Source: an uncultured Bacteroidales bacterium
GTDB lineage: Bacteria; Bacteroidota; Bacteroidia; Bacteroidales; Paludibacteraceae
Length of the DNA: 64,000 nt
Direction of reading: 5' to 3'
Assembly: GCA_934728255.1 (NCBI GenBank)
Contig: CAKVEC010000007.1
Span: forward strand, 60,750-124,749
The translations under genes and the position numbers were made by a program. Below the pieces are notes generated by a model. It was not told the DNA's origin and did not search any database. It saw only the letters and a list, made by a program, of their open reading frames with translations. Position 1 is the stretch's first letter. The number at the start of each line of letters is the position of its first letter. Shown here piece after piece: positions 8,318-17,123 of the stretch.

Positions 8318-9472
8318 ATGATTATGCGTGTGTCCGGGTATCACGGTGGCACTGCCGGCGAGTTTCACTTGCAGGGCGGCGCGGGTAACGACCGTCTCGC
8401 CCGAGCGGAGACCGCTCCTGACCAAGACGCGCTCGCCGTTGCTCTGACCGAGGGTTACCTCGCGCTTCATGTAGCAGTCCTCGTCCAGTTGCACATAGAC
8501 CGAATAGACACCCTGCTCCTCGGTGATAGCAGACAGGGGTACGGACAGGGCTTCCTGACGGTCAGCCAAGAGCAGATAGACATCGGCATATGCACCCGAG
8601 ACCAAGCCCGCCTTGTTATCAAAAGCGAACACCACAGGCACGTAGCCCGTTTGCGTGTCCGCCGTCCTGCCCACCGACAGCAGGCGTCCGTTCATATCCG
8701 CCAGACGATAGGTGGTGTCGCTGTAAGCGGGTATGAAGTTGGCACTGCGCACGCTGCCCAATCGGTTCCAATAGCGTTCCGGCACGTCCGCTTGCAGCAG
8801 CAGTTGCTGCGTCTGACTCACGCTGAGCAACACCTGCCCCGCCTGCACATAGTCACCGTTGGCGAAGTTCAATCCGCTCACATAGCCGTTCTGCGGGGCG
8901 CGTATCTCGATACAACCGTCATCGGCTTTTTTGCCTTGCAGGGCTTCGTACTGCGCTTTGGCATTTTGGTAGCGCAGGGTTATCTGCTCCATCTCCTGTG
9001 CGGAGATGATTTGGCTGCCGGTCAGCCCCTGCGCACGGTCGTACTCCTTGCGGGCGGTCTCATATTGGATACGCGCCGTCTCCACGGGGTCGCTTGCCGC
9101 CATACCGCGCACGGAGATATGTGCCAGCACCTCGCCTTTGCGTACAGCCGTTCCCTCGTTGATGGTGCGCTGCATACTGATGACACCGTCCATAGCCGCT
9201 ACCACCGCCTGCACTTTGTTGTTCGGAGTAGCCAGCCGCCCCGATACCTTGACGGCTTCCGTAAAGGGTTGTGCCACAATGGTCTCGGTCTGCAGACCTA
9301 CCGCAGCCGCCTTCTCGGGCGAGAAGACTATCTCGCCCGCCTTATGCTCGTGATGCTCCGTTGTCTCGTGTTCGTGATCGTGTTCATGGTCGTGGTGTTC
9401 ATGGTTATGCCCGCTGCAGCCTGTCAGTACAGCCGCCATATAGACACACAATAAAAAATAGTACCTTTGCAT
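8315..9472 (-). CDS. cusB: RND efflux periplasmic adaptor (CusB/CzcB type), His-rich lipoprotein
   Basis: About 385 residues from ATG 9472; a longer frame to 9535 lacks a signal. The start gives a lipoprotein leader (AAVLTGC) followed by a striking metal-binding run, HNHEHHDHEHDHEHETTEHH, then the membrane-fusion core: first beta-barrel/lipoyl strands, a helical hairpin (residues ~120-190) and second lipoyl half (IEIRAPQNGYVSGLNFANGD). The C-terminus ends HTHNH. It should link the CusA-type pump (1088-4189) to an outer-membrane factor, but lies 4 kb from it with five genes between. A -7-like box (TACCTTTG, minus) is at 9500-9507, inside the tail of the upstream gene, with no well-spaced TTG. 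Confidence 0.9.
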   Translation of the reverse strand: MQRYYFLLCVYMAAVLTGCSGHNHEHHDHEHDHEHETTEHHEHKAGEIVFSPEKAAAVGLQTETIVAQPFTEAVKVSGRLATPNNKVQAVVAAMDGVISMQRTINEGTAVRKGEVLAHISVRGMAASDPVETARIQYETARKEYDRAQGLTGSQIISAQEMEQITLRYQNAKAQYEALQGKKADDGCIEIRAPQNGYVSGLNFANGDYVQAGQVLLSVSQTQQLLLQADVPERYWNRLGSVRSANFIPAYSDTTYRLADMNGRLLSVGRTADTQTGYVPVVFAFDNKAGLVSGAYADVYLLLADRQEALSVPLSAITEEQGVYSVYVQLDEDCYMKREVTLGQSNGERVLVRSGLRSGETVVTRAALQVKLAGSATVIPGHTHNH

Positions 9473-9534
9473 AGCGTATAGTTTTTCCAATTTACGCTGC
9501 AAAGGTACTGTTTTTTTCCTGCAACCGGGTTGCA

Positions 9535-10857
9535 TTATGTGGTCAGCAGTTGCTTGGCAAAGGCGGGGATGTCTATCCCATCGAATGTGCCGCTGGTCAT
9601 CATCAGCAGAGCGGTATTTTTGTAGTCCATACTCCGCAGACGTGCCTGCATCGCCGCACTGTCGGTGAAGACCTCCACATTCGCCGAACCGAAAGCACGG
9701 CGGACTTCTTCAGCGGTAATGGGCGTAAGCCGCTTGTGTTCTATCACTTTGGGGTTGAAATAGACCAATGCCACATCCGCCTCCTGCATACAGCCGTTGT
9801 ACTGCGGCAGAAAATCCGCCATCAGCGAACTGAACGTATGCAACTCCATACACGCCACCAGTTTCTTGCCGGGATAGCGTTCGCGCACGGCATTGACCGT
9901 AGCCCGCAGTTTGCTGGGCGAATGGGCGAAGTCTTTGTATGCCACCGAATCCGCCGTTTCGCAGATCTTCTCCAGACGGTTGCTAGCTCCCGTAAACGTG
10001 CTGATGATACGGTAGAAATCGTCCGCCTGTACGCCAATCCGTTGGCACGCCAAGCATGCCGCCTGCAGGTTCTGCATATTGTGCCGCCCGAAGACCTGCA
10101 TGGGTACGCTGCCCGTATAGGCATCGTAAGGCACACACGATATGTCCGCCCGCGCCCCTGCGGCTATCGCTTGCAGGTTCTCATCGTTTGCGTAATAAAT
10201 AAACGTGCCGTCGGGTTCGATAGTATCTACAAACTTGCGGAAGGTCTCCACATACTGCGGGAAAGTGGGAAAGACATTGATATGATCCCACGCAATACCC
10301 GTCAGAATGGCGATATGCGGGTGGTACCACAGGAATTTGGAACGCAGGTCGAGCGGCGAAGTCAGGTATTCGTCGCCCTCGAACACCGCATACTTGGCGG
10401 TATCGCTCAGGCGCACCATACGCTCGAAGCCCTCTATCTGCGCACCCACCATATAGTCGGTTTCGATACCTAAGTGCTGCAAGACGTAGAGAATCATCGA
10501 AGTGGTAGTGGTCTTGCCATGGCTGCCGCCTACCACAATACGTATCTTGTCCTTGGTCTGCTCGTACAGGTACTCGGGGAACGAATAAATCTTCAGCCCC
10601 AGTTCGCGGGCACGCACCAACTCGGGATTGTCCTCCCGCGCGTGCATACCCAGAATGATGGCATCTATATCCGGCGTTATCGTCTCGGGGTGCCAGCCCG
10701 TTTCCTTGGGCAGCAATCCCGCCTCACGCAGATGCGTCCGCGCAGGATCGAAAATCTCGTCGTCCGACCCCGTAACCACATAGCCGGGCTTGCTCGCTAC
10801 AGCCATAGCGAGGTTGTGCATTGCCGCACCACCGATTGCAATAAAATGTATTCTCAT
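9535..10857 (-). CDS. mpl: Mur-ligase family peptidoglycan recycling enzyme, Mpl-like
   Basis: 440 residues. N-terminal Rossmann part (HFIAIGGAAMHNLA), P-loop GSHGKTTTTSMIL near residue 108, and Mur-ligase motifs (FEGDEYLTS, AWDHINVFPTF, and FTGASNRLE with YKDFAHSPSKLRAT). GGAAMHNLA and the SHGKTTTTSM form are typical of Mpl, the UDP-N-acetylmuramate:L-Ala-gamma-D-Glu-meso-DAP ligase that reuses cell-wall tripeptide, rather than MurC, though Bacteroidetes annotations often call it simply peptidoglycan synthetase. It sits one base downstream of the membrane protein gene at 10859, which suggests co-transcription. Confidence 0.85.
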   Translation of the reverse strand: MRIHFIAIGGAAMHNLAMAVASKPGYVVTGSDDEIFDPARTHLREAGLLPKETGWHPETITPDIDAIILGMHAREDNPELVRARELGLKIYSFPEYLYEQTKDKIRIVVGGSHGKTTTTSMILYVLQHLGIETDYMVGAQIEGFERMVRLSDTAKYAVFEGDEYLTSPLDLRSKFLWYHPHIAILTGIAWDHINVFPTFPQYVETFRKFVDTIEPDGTFIYYANDENLQAIAAGARADISCVPYDAYTGSVPMQVFGRHNMQNLQAACLACQRIGVQADDFYRIISTFTGASNRLEKICETADSVAYKDFAHSPSKLRATVNAVRERYPGKKLVACMELHTFSSLMADFLPQYNGCMQEADVALVYFNPKVIEHKRLTPITAEEVRRAFGSANVEVFTDSAAMQARLRSMDYKNTALLMMTSGTFDGIDIPAFAKQLLTT

Positions 10858-10858
10858 C

Positions 10859-11767
10859 TTATATCCAATAACATACTACCAAGAGTATGAGTCCAATTAT
10901 ATACATAATCCCCCTTGCCGCCGACTCCCGCTGGCGGAAGAACAGCACCCACAGCCCCGAAAAGAGCAGCAGAGCCACCGGAAGCAGCGAACCGCAGCAA
11001 GCCGTTGCCGCCGTGCGCATAGGGAACAGCGACAAGCCGCCTGCAACAATAAAAAACAACGTAAAGAGCAGAAGCCAGTTCTGCTGCCCGGTGCTGTCTC
11101 TGTCCGTTCTCACCAGCGAAGCCACAAACAACACGATGCCTATCCCTACCATAGACACCTCTTCTATTGCCTCCCATAGCGGCAAAGCAGAGAACAGCCA
11201 TACACGGTGGAACATCGGCATATACACATTTTCAATCCAACCGAAATGCCATGCCAACAGGAAATAGATAGCAAACACCGCAGCCCCTATCAGCGTAGCC
11301 AGCCAGACACGCAAGCCGAAAGAATGTAACAGAATATATGCCACCCACACAGCGGGTATCAGCCATACCATATCCGGCAACACCAGCGAAACCCCGGACA
11401 GGAGCAATGCCGCCACAAAAGCACTCTCCGTAGGTTCGTCCTCGCGAAACGCTTTGCGCAGCAACAGCAATACCAACAGCATACACAATACCGCCGTCTG
11501 CCCCTGCCAACAACCATTAGCGGCAAGGAAAGCCGTTGCGGACAACAGATAAACGAACAACGGCAAACCGTCTCTGTCGCGTGCCAGCCCCGCGCAAACC
11601 GTCAGATACCAAAACATCACCCCGTTCACCACCACAAGCAACAGCGTAGGCAGCACCTGCCGCCAATCACCATACAGGAACCCCGGAATCCACCCGCACA
11701 GCACCACAACCGACAGCACCAAGGCTACCGGCATAGACATACGTGTGATACGGGCAAGAAATTTCAT
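10859..11767 (-). CDS. Polytopic membrane protein of unknown function
   Basis: 302 residues with about nine to ten hydrophobic helices and a basic N-terminus (MKFLARITRMSM). I cannot name the family with confidence; it resembles the DUF6427-like membrane proteins often found beside cell-wall genes in Bacteroidetes. No catalytic motif is visible. A consensus minus-strand promoter (11795-11825) lies just upstream and the mpl-like gene follows within 1 bp, so it probably leads that operon. Confidence 0.75.
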   Translation of the reverse strand: MKFLARITRMSMPVALVLSVVVLCGWIPGFLYGDWRQVLPTLLLVVVNGVMFWYLTVCAGLARDRDGLPLFVYLLSATAFLAANGCWQGQTAVLCMLLVLLLLRKAFREDEPTESAFVAALLLSGVSLVLPDMVWLIPAVWVAYILLHSFGLRVWLATLIGAAVFAIYFLLAWHFGWIENVYMPMFHRVWLFSALPLWEAIEEVSMVGIGIVLFVASLVRTDRDSTGQQNWLLLFTLFFIVAGGLSLFPMRTAATACCGSLLPVALLLFSGLWVLFFRQRESAARGIMYIIGLILLVVCYWI

Positions 11768-11794
11768 ACAGAAGCGGGATTTTCAAAAACACCG

Positions 11795-11825
11795 CAAAGA
11801 TATACAAAAAAAATCACATACACAA
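11795..11825 (-). promoter_or_regulatory. Promoter for 10859-11767 and mpl
   Basis: On the minus strand TATCTTTG (-7, 11795-11802) with TTG (-33, 11823-11825) and exactly 20 bp between, as in the Bacteroidetes housekeeping promoter. Confidence 0.75.
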
Positions 11826-11849
11826 TTAACAAGTAATAATTAACAAGTA

Positions 11850-12000
11850 ATATGCAAAGTATGCAGAGTATGCAATTTCTATATAGGGTAATACCAATTA
11901 CGTAGAAAAGACGTAGAAAGGACGTAGAAAAGATTACCCTTTATGCAGTGCTTTTATACACTTTATGCACTATATCCGTCGCATATACTGCATAAAAACA
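11850..12000. repeat. 11-bp iteron element A (CTTTCTACGTC type)
   Basis: The core at 11897-11935 carries three tandem 11-bp units, on this strand ACGTAGAAAAG, ACGTAGAAAGG and ACGTAGAAAAG, bounded by ATT/AAT. Flanks hold GGTAATACC, TGCAAAGTATGCAGAGTATGC on the left (split across the repeat) and TTTATGCAGTGCTTTTATACAC on the right. It lies in a divergent region 117 bp upstream of the promoter at 12052. A 14-bp duplication (AATTAACAAGTAAT, twice) precedes it near 11824-11851. Confidence 0.85.
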
Positions 12001-12051
12001 GTATTTTTGAGGAGAATATAAACTTGTTGCATATGGCAATACATATTTAAT

Positions 12052-12082
12052 TTGCGTATCTCGCGGAAAATGTTTACCTTTG
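12052..12082 (+). promoter_or_regulatory. Promoter for the type III R-M leader
   Basis: TTG (12052-12054), 20 bp gap, TACCTTTG (12075-12082). The predicted transcript starts near 12089, about 345 nt before the mod start codon. Confidence 0.8.
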
Positions 12083-12088
12083 CACACG

Positions 12089-12381
12089 TGTTGCCGATTT
12101 GCCATAACAAGCACACCGTGCAACCGACATAAGAGAAAAAGACGTTTACTCGTCGCAATCTGACCATTGGAAATTAGGAACTTTCAAAAGGCACTCAGAG
12201 GGCGGTATCAGTGGACGTTTACGGAGTGTATATACCTCCGCCGCACGACAACGGGGTATTCCCTTGTCGTGTATGGCGTGTATATATGCACGTGGACGCT
12301 GTATAGTACCGAACTTAGTGCCAGGGTATGTTCCTAAACCTCCAAGGTAAGTTCGATAGGTATAGTTGCCCACGTTTTTTT
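12089..12381 (+). ncRNA. Structured leader RNA upstream of type III R-M genes (unknown family)
   Basis: About 290 nt between a consensus promoter and a T7 run (12375-12381), with no credible ORF. Complementary arms: CACACGACAA-type arm CACGACAA (12244-12251) with TTGTCGTG (12264-12271); GTGTATATAC (12226-12235) with GTATATATGC (12280-12289, two wobble pairs); CGGTA (12203-12207) with TACCG (12307-12311). A competing hairpin uses TACC-GAACTTA (12307-12317) with TAAGTTC (12348-12354) and GGTA (12359-12362). The CGGTA/TACCG pairing and this hairpin share bases and exclude each other, as in an attenuator. It could be a leader, a separate sRNA or both. It does not match RNase P, tmRNA, SRP or riboswitches I know. 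Confidence 0.5.
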
Positions 12382-12433
12382 GTATCCGTACCGGTCGCCG
12401 AGGGCAAGGGCGACCACCGCAAGACAGACCATT

Positions 12434-14173
12434 ATGCCCACCCTCCACTGGATAGGAAAAGAGAAAGTACAGACCCACCACAACGACGTTCCCTACCGCG
12501 TCTTGAAACAGCAATACACGTATGGCAATGTGAACAATACGTGTGGGGACGACGCGTCCCGCGTCGTCAAAAACATCAGGGCTGCCGGGGACGTGGGCGC
12601 CTCGCCCGCGGTCGTCGGTGTCGATACCGATAGCCTCTCCCTTGGAGGGGTTGGGGAGGTCAATAAAATTATCCACGGCGACAACCTTGAGGCACTCAAA
12701 GCGTTGCTGCCCGAGTATGAGAACCGCGTGGATTGCATCTACATCGACCCGCCCTATAATACGGGCAATGAAGGTTGGGTGTACAACGACAACGTCAACG
12801 ACCCGCATATCCGCAAGTGGTTGGGTGCGGTGGTGGGCAAAGAAGCCGAAGACCTTACCCGCCACGACAAGTGGCTCTGTATGATGTACCCCCGCCTTGT
12901 CCTCCTCCAAAAACTGCTCTCCCCCACCGGTGCCATCTTCATCTCCATTGACGACAACGAGCAAGCCAACCTCAAACTAATCTGCGACGAGATATTCGGC
13001 GCAGGGAATTTTATAAGTGATTTTATTTGGCACAAGAAAGTACGACCTTCTAATAAATTAGTAGATAAAGAGCGGAATGCATCTTTAGGCATATCTCTAA
13101 ATACAGAATATGTATTGTGTTATGCTGCCCATAAAGAAAACATACTATTTAACATTGATAGTATTGACATTGACTACATAAAAAAGACTTATCGAAATCC
13201 TGACAATGATCAGAGAGGATTATGGCGTACTGCACCACTTTGGGCTGATTCTAATTCCAATAAAGAAAAAACTTTGAAACTGAAAGATGGTACATTCTTA
13301 ACTAAAAAATGGTTTATTAATCAAGAAACATTAGACAGATTGTATGCGGACAATTTAGTATATCAGGCAAAAGGGAGTTTAAGTAAGAAAATATTTTTGT
13401 CAGAGGCAACGGGACAAGCGCAAATGAATTTATTGGAGGCTGATAGGTTCGGAACCTCAGAAGAGGGGACAAAAGAGTATAAACAGATAATGGGTGTTGC
13501 AAATTTTACAAACCCTAAATCCATTCGACTTGTAGAACATTTAGTCAGTTTATTACACAACAATCCTAACGCCCTCATCCTCGATTCCTTTGCGGGTTCG
13601 GGGACAACGGCCCATGCGGTATTGAACCTCAACAAGCAGGACGGCGGGCACAGGCGGTTTATCTTGGTGGAGATGTGCGACTATGCCGAGACCATTACTG
13701 CCGAGCGGGTGCGCCGTGTGATAGACGGTTACGGCGAGGGCAGCAAAGCCGTGGCGGGTACGGGCGGTTCGTTTGCGTTCTACGAACTGGGCGACATCAT
13801 CTATGACCCGCAGACCGGACTCCTCAACGACCATGCGGACACCGAGCAGATACGGCGGTATATATGGTTCAGCGAAACGAATACGCCGTACCATAGTCCA
13901 AAAGATTGTGGGGACGACGCGTCCCGCGTCGTCGGTACACACCGTCCCCCACACCCCTACTTGTTAGGGCGCAAGGACGGCACCAACTACTATTTCTATT
14001 ACAAACGTGGCGAGGAGACGGTATTGGACAGGGCGTTTCTCAACACGTTCACCCCAGCCGACCAAGCCGAGCAGTATATCATCTATGCCGACTGCTGCCG
14101 ATTGAGCCGCGACTTTATGCTTACCCACCACATCACCTTCAAGCAAATCCCCCGCGACATCAAAAAAGTGTAG
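12434..14173 (+). CDS. mod: Type III restriction-modification methyltransferase (Mod)
   Basis: 579 residues from ATG 12434; the open frame begins at 12380 but the first 18 codons lack coding character. It is a beta-class N6-adenine methyltransferase: DPPYNTG at about 105-111 precedes the SAM-binding FAGSGTT near 386. Between them lies the target-recognition region (about residues 190-375; 13002-13560), which is much more AT-rich than the rest, as if exchanged. Residues ~37-84 are not ordinary Mod sequence: a palindromic repeat (CGDDASRVV) and an R1 copy (SLSLGGVGEVN) are translated in frame. A second CGDDASRVV lies at ~493. The res gene follows after 89 bp. Mod sets sequence specificity and protects host DNA. 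Confidence 0.93.
   Translation: MPTLHWIGKEKVQTHHNDVPYRVLKQQYTYGNVNNTCGDDASRVVKNIRAAGDVGASPAVVGVDTDSLSLGGVGEVNKIIHGDNLEALKALLPEYENRVDCIYIDPPYNTGNEGWVYNDNVNDPHIRKWLGAVVGKEAEDLTRHDKWLCMMYPRLVLLQKLLSPTGAIFISIDDNEQANLKLICDEIFGAGNFISDFIWHKKVRPSNKLVDKERNASLGISLNTEYVLCYAAHKENILFNIDSIDIDYIKKTYRNPDNDQRGLWRTAPLWADSNSNKEKTLKLKDGTFLTKKWFINQETLDRLYADNLVYQAKGSLSKKIFLSEATGQAQMNLLEADRFGTSEEGTKEYKQIMGVANFTNPKSIRLVEHLVSLLHNNPNALILDSFAGSGTTAHAVLNLNKQDGGHRRFILVEMCDYAETITAERVRRVIDGYGEGSKAVAGTGGSFAFYELGDIIYDPQTGLLNDHADTEQIRRYIWFSETNTPYHSPKDCGDDASRVVGTHRPPHPYLLGRKDGTNYYFYYKRGEETVLDRAFLNTFTPADQAEQYIIYADCCRLSRDFMLTHHITFKQIPRDIKKV
12542..12568. repeat. 27-bp repeat R2, copy 1, in frame in mod
   Basis: TGTGGGGACGACGCG followed by TCCCGCGTCGTC; the core GACGACGCG/CGCGTCGTC is palindromic. 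It encodes CGDDASRVV. An identical 27-bp copy is at 13907-13933 in the same gene and the same frame. Confidence 0.9.
12632..12662. repeat. Dispersed repeat R1, copy 3, in frame in mod
   Basis: AGCCTCTCCCTTGGAGGGG plus TTGGGGAGGTCA, two substitutions from the other copies. It encodes SLSLGGVGEV inside Mod. Confidence 0.85.
13907..13933. repeat. 27-bp repeat R2, copy 2, in frame in mod
   Basis: Identical to 12542-12568 and read in the same frame (CGDDASRVV), near residue 493 of Mod. Confidence 0.9.
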
Positions 14174-14262
14174 GATAATGAGGAATTAATGGCTAATCAA
14201 CAATAATTAACGGAGACTTTTAATGGGATTTTAATGGTCTTTAATGGAGAAAGGAGACACGA

Positions 14263-16887
14263 ATGGAACTGAAATCATACCAACAGCACAACCTGGACGA
14301 GATAGAGCGTTATCTCACCCTTATCGAGCAAGACCCGCACCACAACTATGTGGAGGCGTTCCGTACTTTCTGGCGCACCAACCGTCCCGCTTACGAGCCT
14401 TGCCGCGGTACCGCCATCGAGCCCTACAAGGACAATGTCCGCCACGCCCCGCATATCTGCTGTAAAGTACCGACGGGCGGCGGAAAGACCCTGCTTGCCT
14501 CGGCGGCACTGCGGGTGCTGTTCAACCACATACACACCGCCTGCCAAATGGTGGTATGGTTAGTGCCGTCCACTACTATTCTGGAGCAGACACTGCGCCA
14601 CCTCACCAACCCGCGACACCCGTACCGGCAGCGTATTGACACCGATTTCAACAGCCGTGTCCTGGTCTTCGACAAGCAGCAGGCGTTGCTCGGGCAGGGG
14701 TTCTCGCTCAACAACGTGCGGGAGAACCTGTGCATTATGGTGGCGACGTTCGATTCGTTCCGCGCCACCAACAAAGACGGGCGCAAGGTCTATCAGGACA
14801 ACGGTTACCTGCAGTCGTTTGCCGGTCTGCCCGGTGCCGTGGCGGACGCTGCGGGCGAGATACAACTGATGTCCGTGCTGCGGGCGCTGCACCCCGTGGT
14901 GATAGTGGACGAGAGCCACAACGCCAACACCCCGCTCTCGGAGGATATGCTCAACGATATGGCACCCTCCATAGTGCTTGACCTGACCGCCACGCCCAAA
15001 CAGAACAGCAACATCATCTGTTTCACCGACGCGCTGGAACTCAAACGCAACAACATGGTCAAACTGCCCGTGATTGTCTATAACCATACCAACAAAAACC
15101 AAGTCATTGACTCGGCATTGCACCTGCAACGCTCCCTCGAGCAGACCGCCCGCCAAGACCCGACACGCTACATACGCCCGATAGTGCTGTTTCAAGCCCA
15201 ACCGAAGAACAAAGACGAGGAGCGCGAGACCTTCGGCAAGATACGCGAGAAACTGACGGCACTCCATATCCCCGAAGAGCAAATCAAGATCAAGACCGCC
15301 GACATCAACGAACTGGCAGGCATCGACCTCATGTCGCCCGATTGCCCCGTGCGCTATATCATCACCATCAACGCCCTCAAAGAGGGCTGGGACTGCCCGT
15401 TTGCCTACATACTGGCATCGCTGGCGGACAAGTCGTCGAGCGTGGACGTGGAGCAGATAGTGGGGCGCGTGTTGCGCCTGCCGTATGCGCGGCGCAACAC
15501 AGCCGATGTGCTGAACCTGTCCTACGTACTGACCGCCTCGGCAAGGTTCCAGGACACATTGCAAAGCGTAGTGGCGGGGCTCAACCATGCAGGGTTCTCC
15601 GCCCGCGACTACCGCTCCCTTGATATGGCGGAAACCCCTGCACCTGCACCAAGTGCCGCCCCTATCCTGCAAATGCTCTTCCCCGAAGAGACACACCCGC
15701 AGACGACCACAGCCGATGACATCGACACCACCGCTATCCGTTTCGACGGACGCACCGACATAGCATATCAATCACAAAACACAACAGAAGACAACAAAGA
15801 AGTGGCACAGATACTCGCCACCGCACACCAACAAGCCACAGACATGGAACAACAGATACAGCAGCAGACCGGCGAACAAGTGCCGGTAGAACTGGCAGGA
15901 AGTGTCAAACGCGCCACGATTCAGTCGCTCTTTGCCGAGAGTGCCAAAGCGATTCGGCTGCCGCAATTCTTTATCAGGGACGAGACTTCGCCCGGTAATA
16001 TCTTCGGCGAGGCAAGCGAACACCTGCTGGAGGGCGAAGACCTGCTGCAAGGTTTCCGCCTTTCCGCACAGGAGACACCGCCTTTCTCGTGCGAAGCGAC
16101 AGAAACGAGCCTCTACAAAGTGGATATTTCCGACCAAACGGACGACCACACACCCCGCTACGAGAAAATCAAAGGTTCGGCTTACGACTTGATACTGAAC
16201 TACATACGCAATGCAGACAATATAGAAAGCAAGCGCACCCGCTGCAGCAGCGAGGTGGCGGCACTCATGGGCAAGATGATACCCCTCACTCAAAAAGACG
16301 TGCAAGCCTATATCGAACAGCGGTTTATTGAGTTCCGTGAGGCGGACTTCGAGCAGTTCCTCCTGCACATCAACGAATATACGCAAGTGCTGAAGCAAGA
16401 TATATTGGCATTGGAAAGCCGCTACAAACAGCAGCAGTTCCGCCGCAGATTGGACACCGACCGAATCTTTGTGCGCCCCGCGTTCTCTATCCCCGACGAG
16501 ATTGTACTCTCCGCTCCGCAAGACAGTATCACCAAGATGCTGCACACACGCGAAGAAGATGTCAACGGCTTTGAGCGACAGGTCATCAATGAGGTGGCGA
16601 ACCTGGAGAATGTAGAATGGTGGACGCGCAACCGCGAGCGCAAAGACTTCTGTATCAACGGATTTATCAACCACTATCCCGACTTTATTATCCGCACCAA
16701 GCGCGGAAAAACGGTACTGCTTGAGACCAAAGGCGACCACCTTGATGCCGCCGACAAGATTCTGCTCGGCAGTATGTGGGCAAACAAGGCGGGCAGTGAA
16801 TACCGCTATTTCCTCGTCTATCAAAACCGGAAAGAAGACGGCGCTTACACCTATACCGAGTTTATCGATATACTCCGATTGCTATAA
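14263..16887 (+). CDS. res: Type III restriction endonuclease subunit (Res)
   Basis: 874 residues. SF2 helicase/translocase: Walker A PTGGGKT at 70-76, DESH box at 216-219, TATP at ~244 and a later motif VDVEQIVGRVLRLPYARR. The C-terminal nuclease of the PD-(D/E)xK type is intact: YPDFIIRTKRGKTVLLETKGD, with D807, E821 and K823. With Mod it forms the restriction complex that translocates or slides and cuts outside inversely oriented sites. A good ribosome site (GGAGAAAGGAG) precedes the start. No frameshift or missing motif is seen, so the system looks functional. A bidirectional hairpin (17033-17064) ends the transcript. Confidence 0.95.
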   Translation: MELKSYQQHNLDEIERYLTLIEQDPHHNYVEAFRTFWRTNRPAYEPCRGTAIEPYKDNVRHAPHICCKVPTGGGKTLLASAALRVLFNHIHTACQMVVWLVPSTTILEQTLRHLTNPRHPYRQRIDTDFNSRVLVFDKQQALLGQGFSLNNVRENLCIMVATFDSFRATNKDGRKVYQDNGYLQSFAGLPGAVADAAGEIQLMSVLRALHPVVIVDESHNANTPLSEDMLNDMAPSIVLDLTATPKQNSNIICFTDALELKRNNMVKLPVIVYNHTNKNQVIDSALHLQRSLEQTARQDPTRYIRPIVLFQAQPKNKDEERETFGKIREKLTALHIPEEQIKIKTADINELAGIDLMSPDCPVRYIITINALKEGWDCPFAYILASLADKSSSVDVEQIVGRVLRLPYARRNTADVLNLSYVLTASARFQDTLQSVVAGLNHAGFSARDYRSLDMAETPAPAPSAAPILQMLFPEETHPQTTTADDIDTTAIRFDGRTDIAYQSQNTTEDNKEVAQILATAHQQATDMEQQIQQQTGEQVPVELAGSVKRATIQSLFAESAKAIRLPQFFIRDETSPGNIFGEASEHLLEGEDLLQGFRLSAQETPPFSCEATETSLYKVDISDQTDDHTPRYEKIKGSAYDLILNYIRNADNIESKRTRCSSEVAALMGKMIPLTQKDVQAYIEQRFIEFREADFEQFLLHINEYTQVLKQDILALESRYKQQQFRRRLDTDRIFVRPAFSIPDEIVLSAPQDSITKMLHTREEDVNGFERQVINEVANLENVEWWTRNRERKDFCINGFINHYPDFIIRTKRGKTVLLETKGDHLDAADKILLGSMWANKAGSEYRYFLVYQNRKEDGAYTYTEFIDILRLL

Positions 16888-16930
16888 TCATAGTGCCAAC
16901 TGCCGGGTAAACGCCCGCTATCCTATAAGG

Positions 16931-16985
16931 AATCACCTATCAATCACCTATCAATCACCTATCAATCACCTATCAATCACCTATT
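16931..16985. repeat. 11-bp tandem repeat (AATCACCTATC x5)
   Basis: Five head-to-tail 11-bp units between the res and dcp genes. The unit resembles the 11-bp unit CGAATCACATA at 56651 (shared AATCACNTA). Confidence 0.9.
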
Positions 16986-17032
16986 GTTGCTATACAGATG
17001 ACAGGGAGAGTATCAGAAGCGTGATATGACAA

Positions 17033-17064
17033 AACAGGCTGCCTACATTTGTAGGCAGCCTGTT
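17033..17064. terminator. Bidirectional terminator between res and dcp
   Basis: Perfect 15-bp inverted repeat (AACAGGCTGCCTACA / TGTAGGCAGCCTGTT) with a 2-nt spacer, flanked by A-run on the left, between convergent genes. Confidence 0.8.
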
Positions 17065-17123
17065 AGACAGAAAGCGGGATATGTCAGCGGCGTTTTTTCC
17101 GCCGGTGTATATCCGACATCCTA

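Noticed and set aside
14560..15771. Long minus-strand ORF opposite res
   Set aside because: Shadow of res, which has all catalytic motifs; the antisense protein has low-complexity His/Val/Gln-rich composition.
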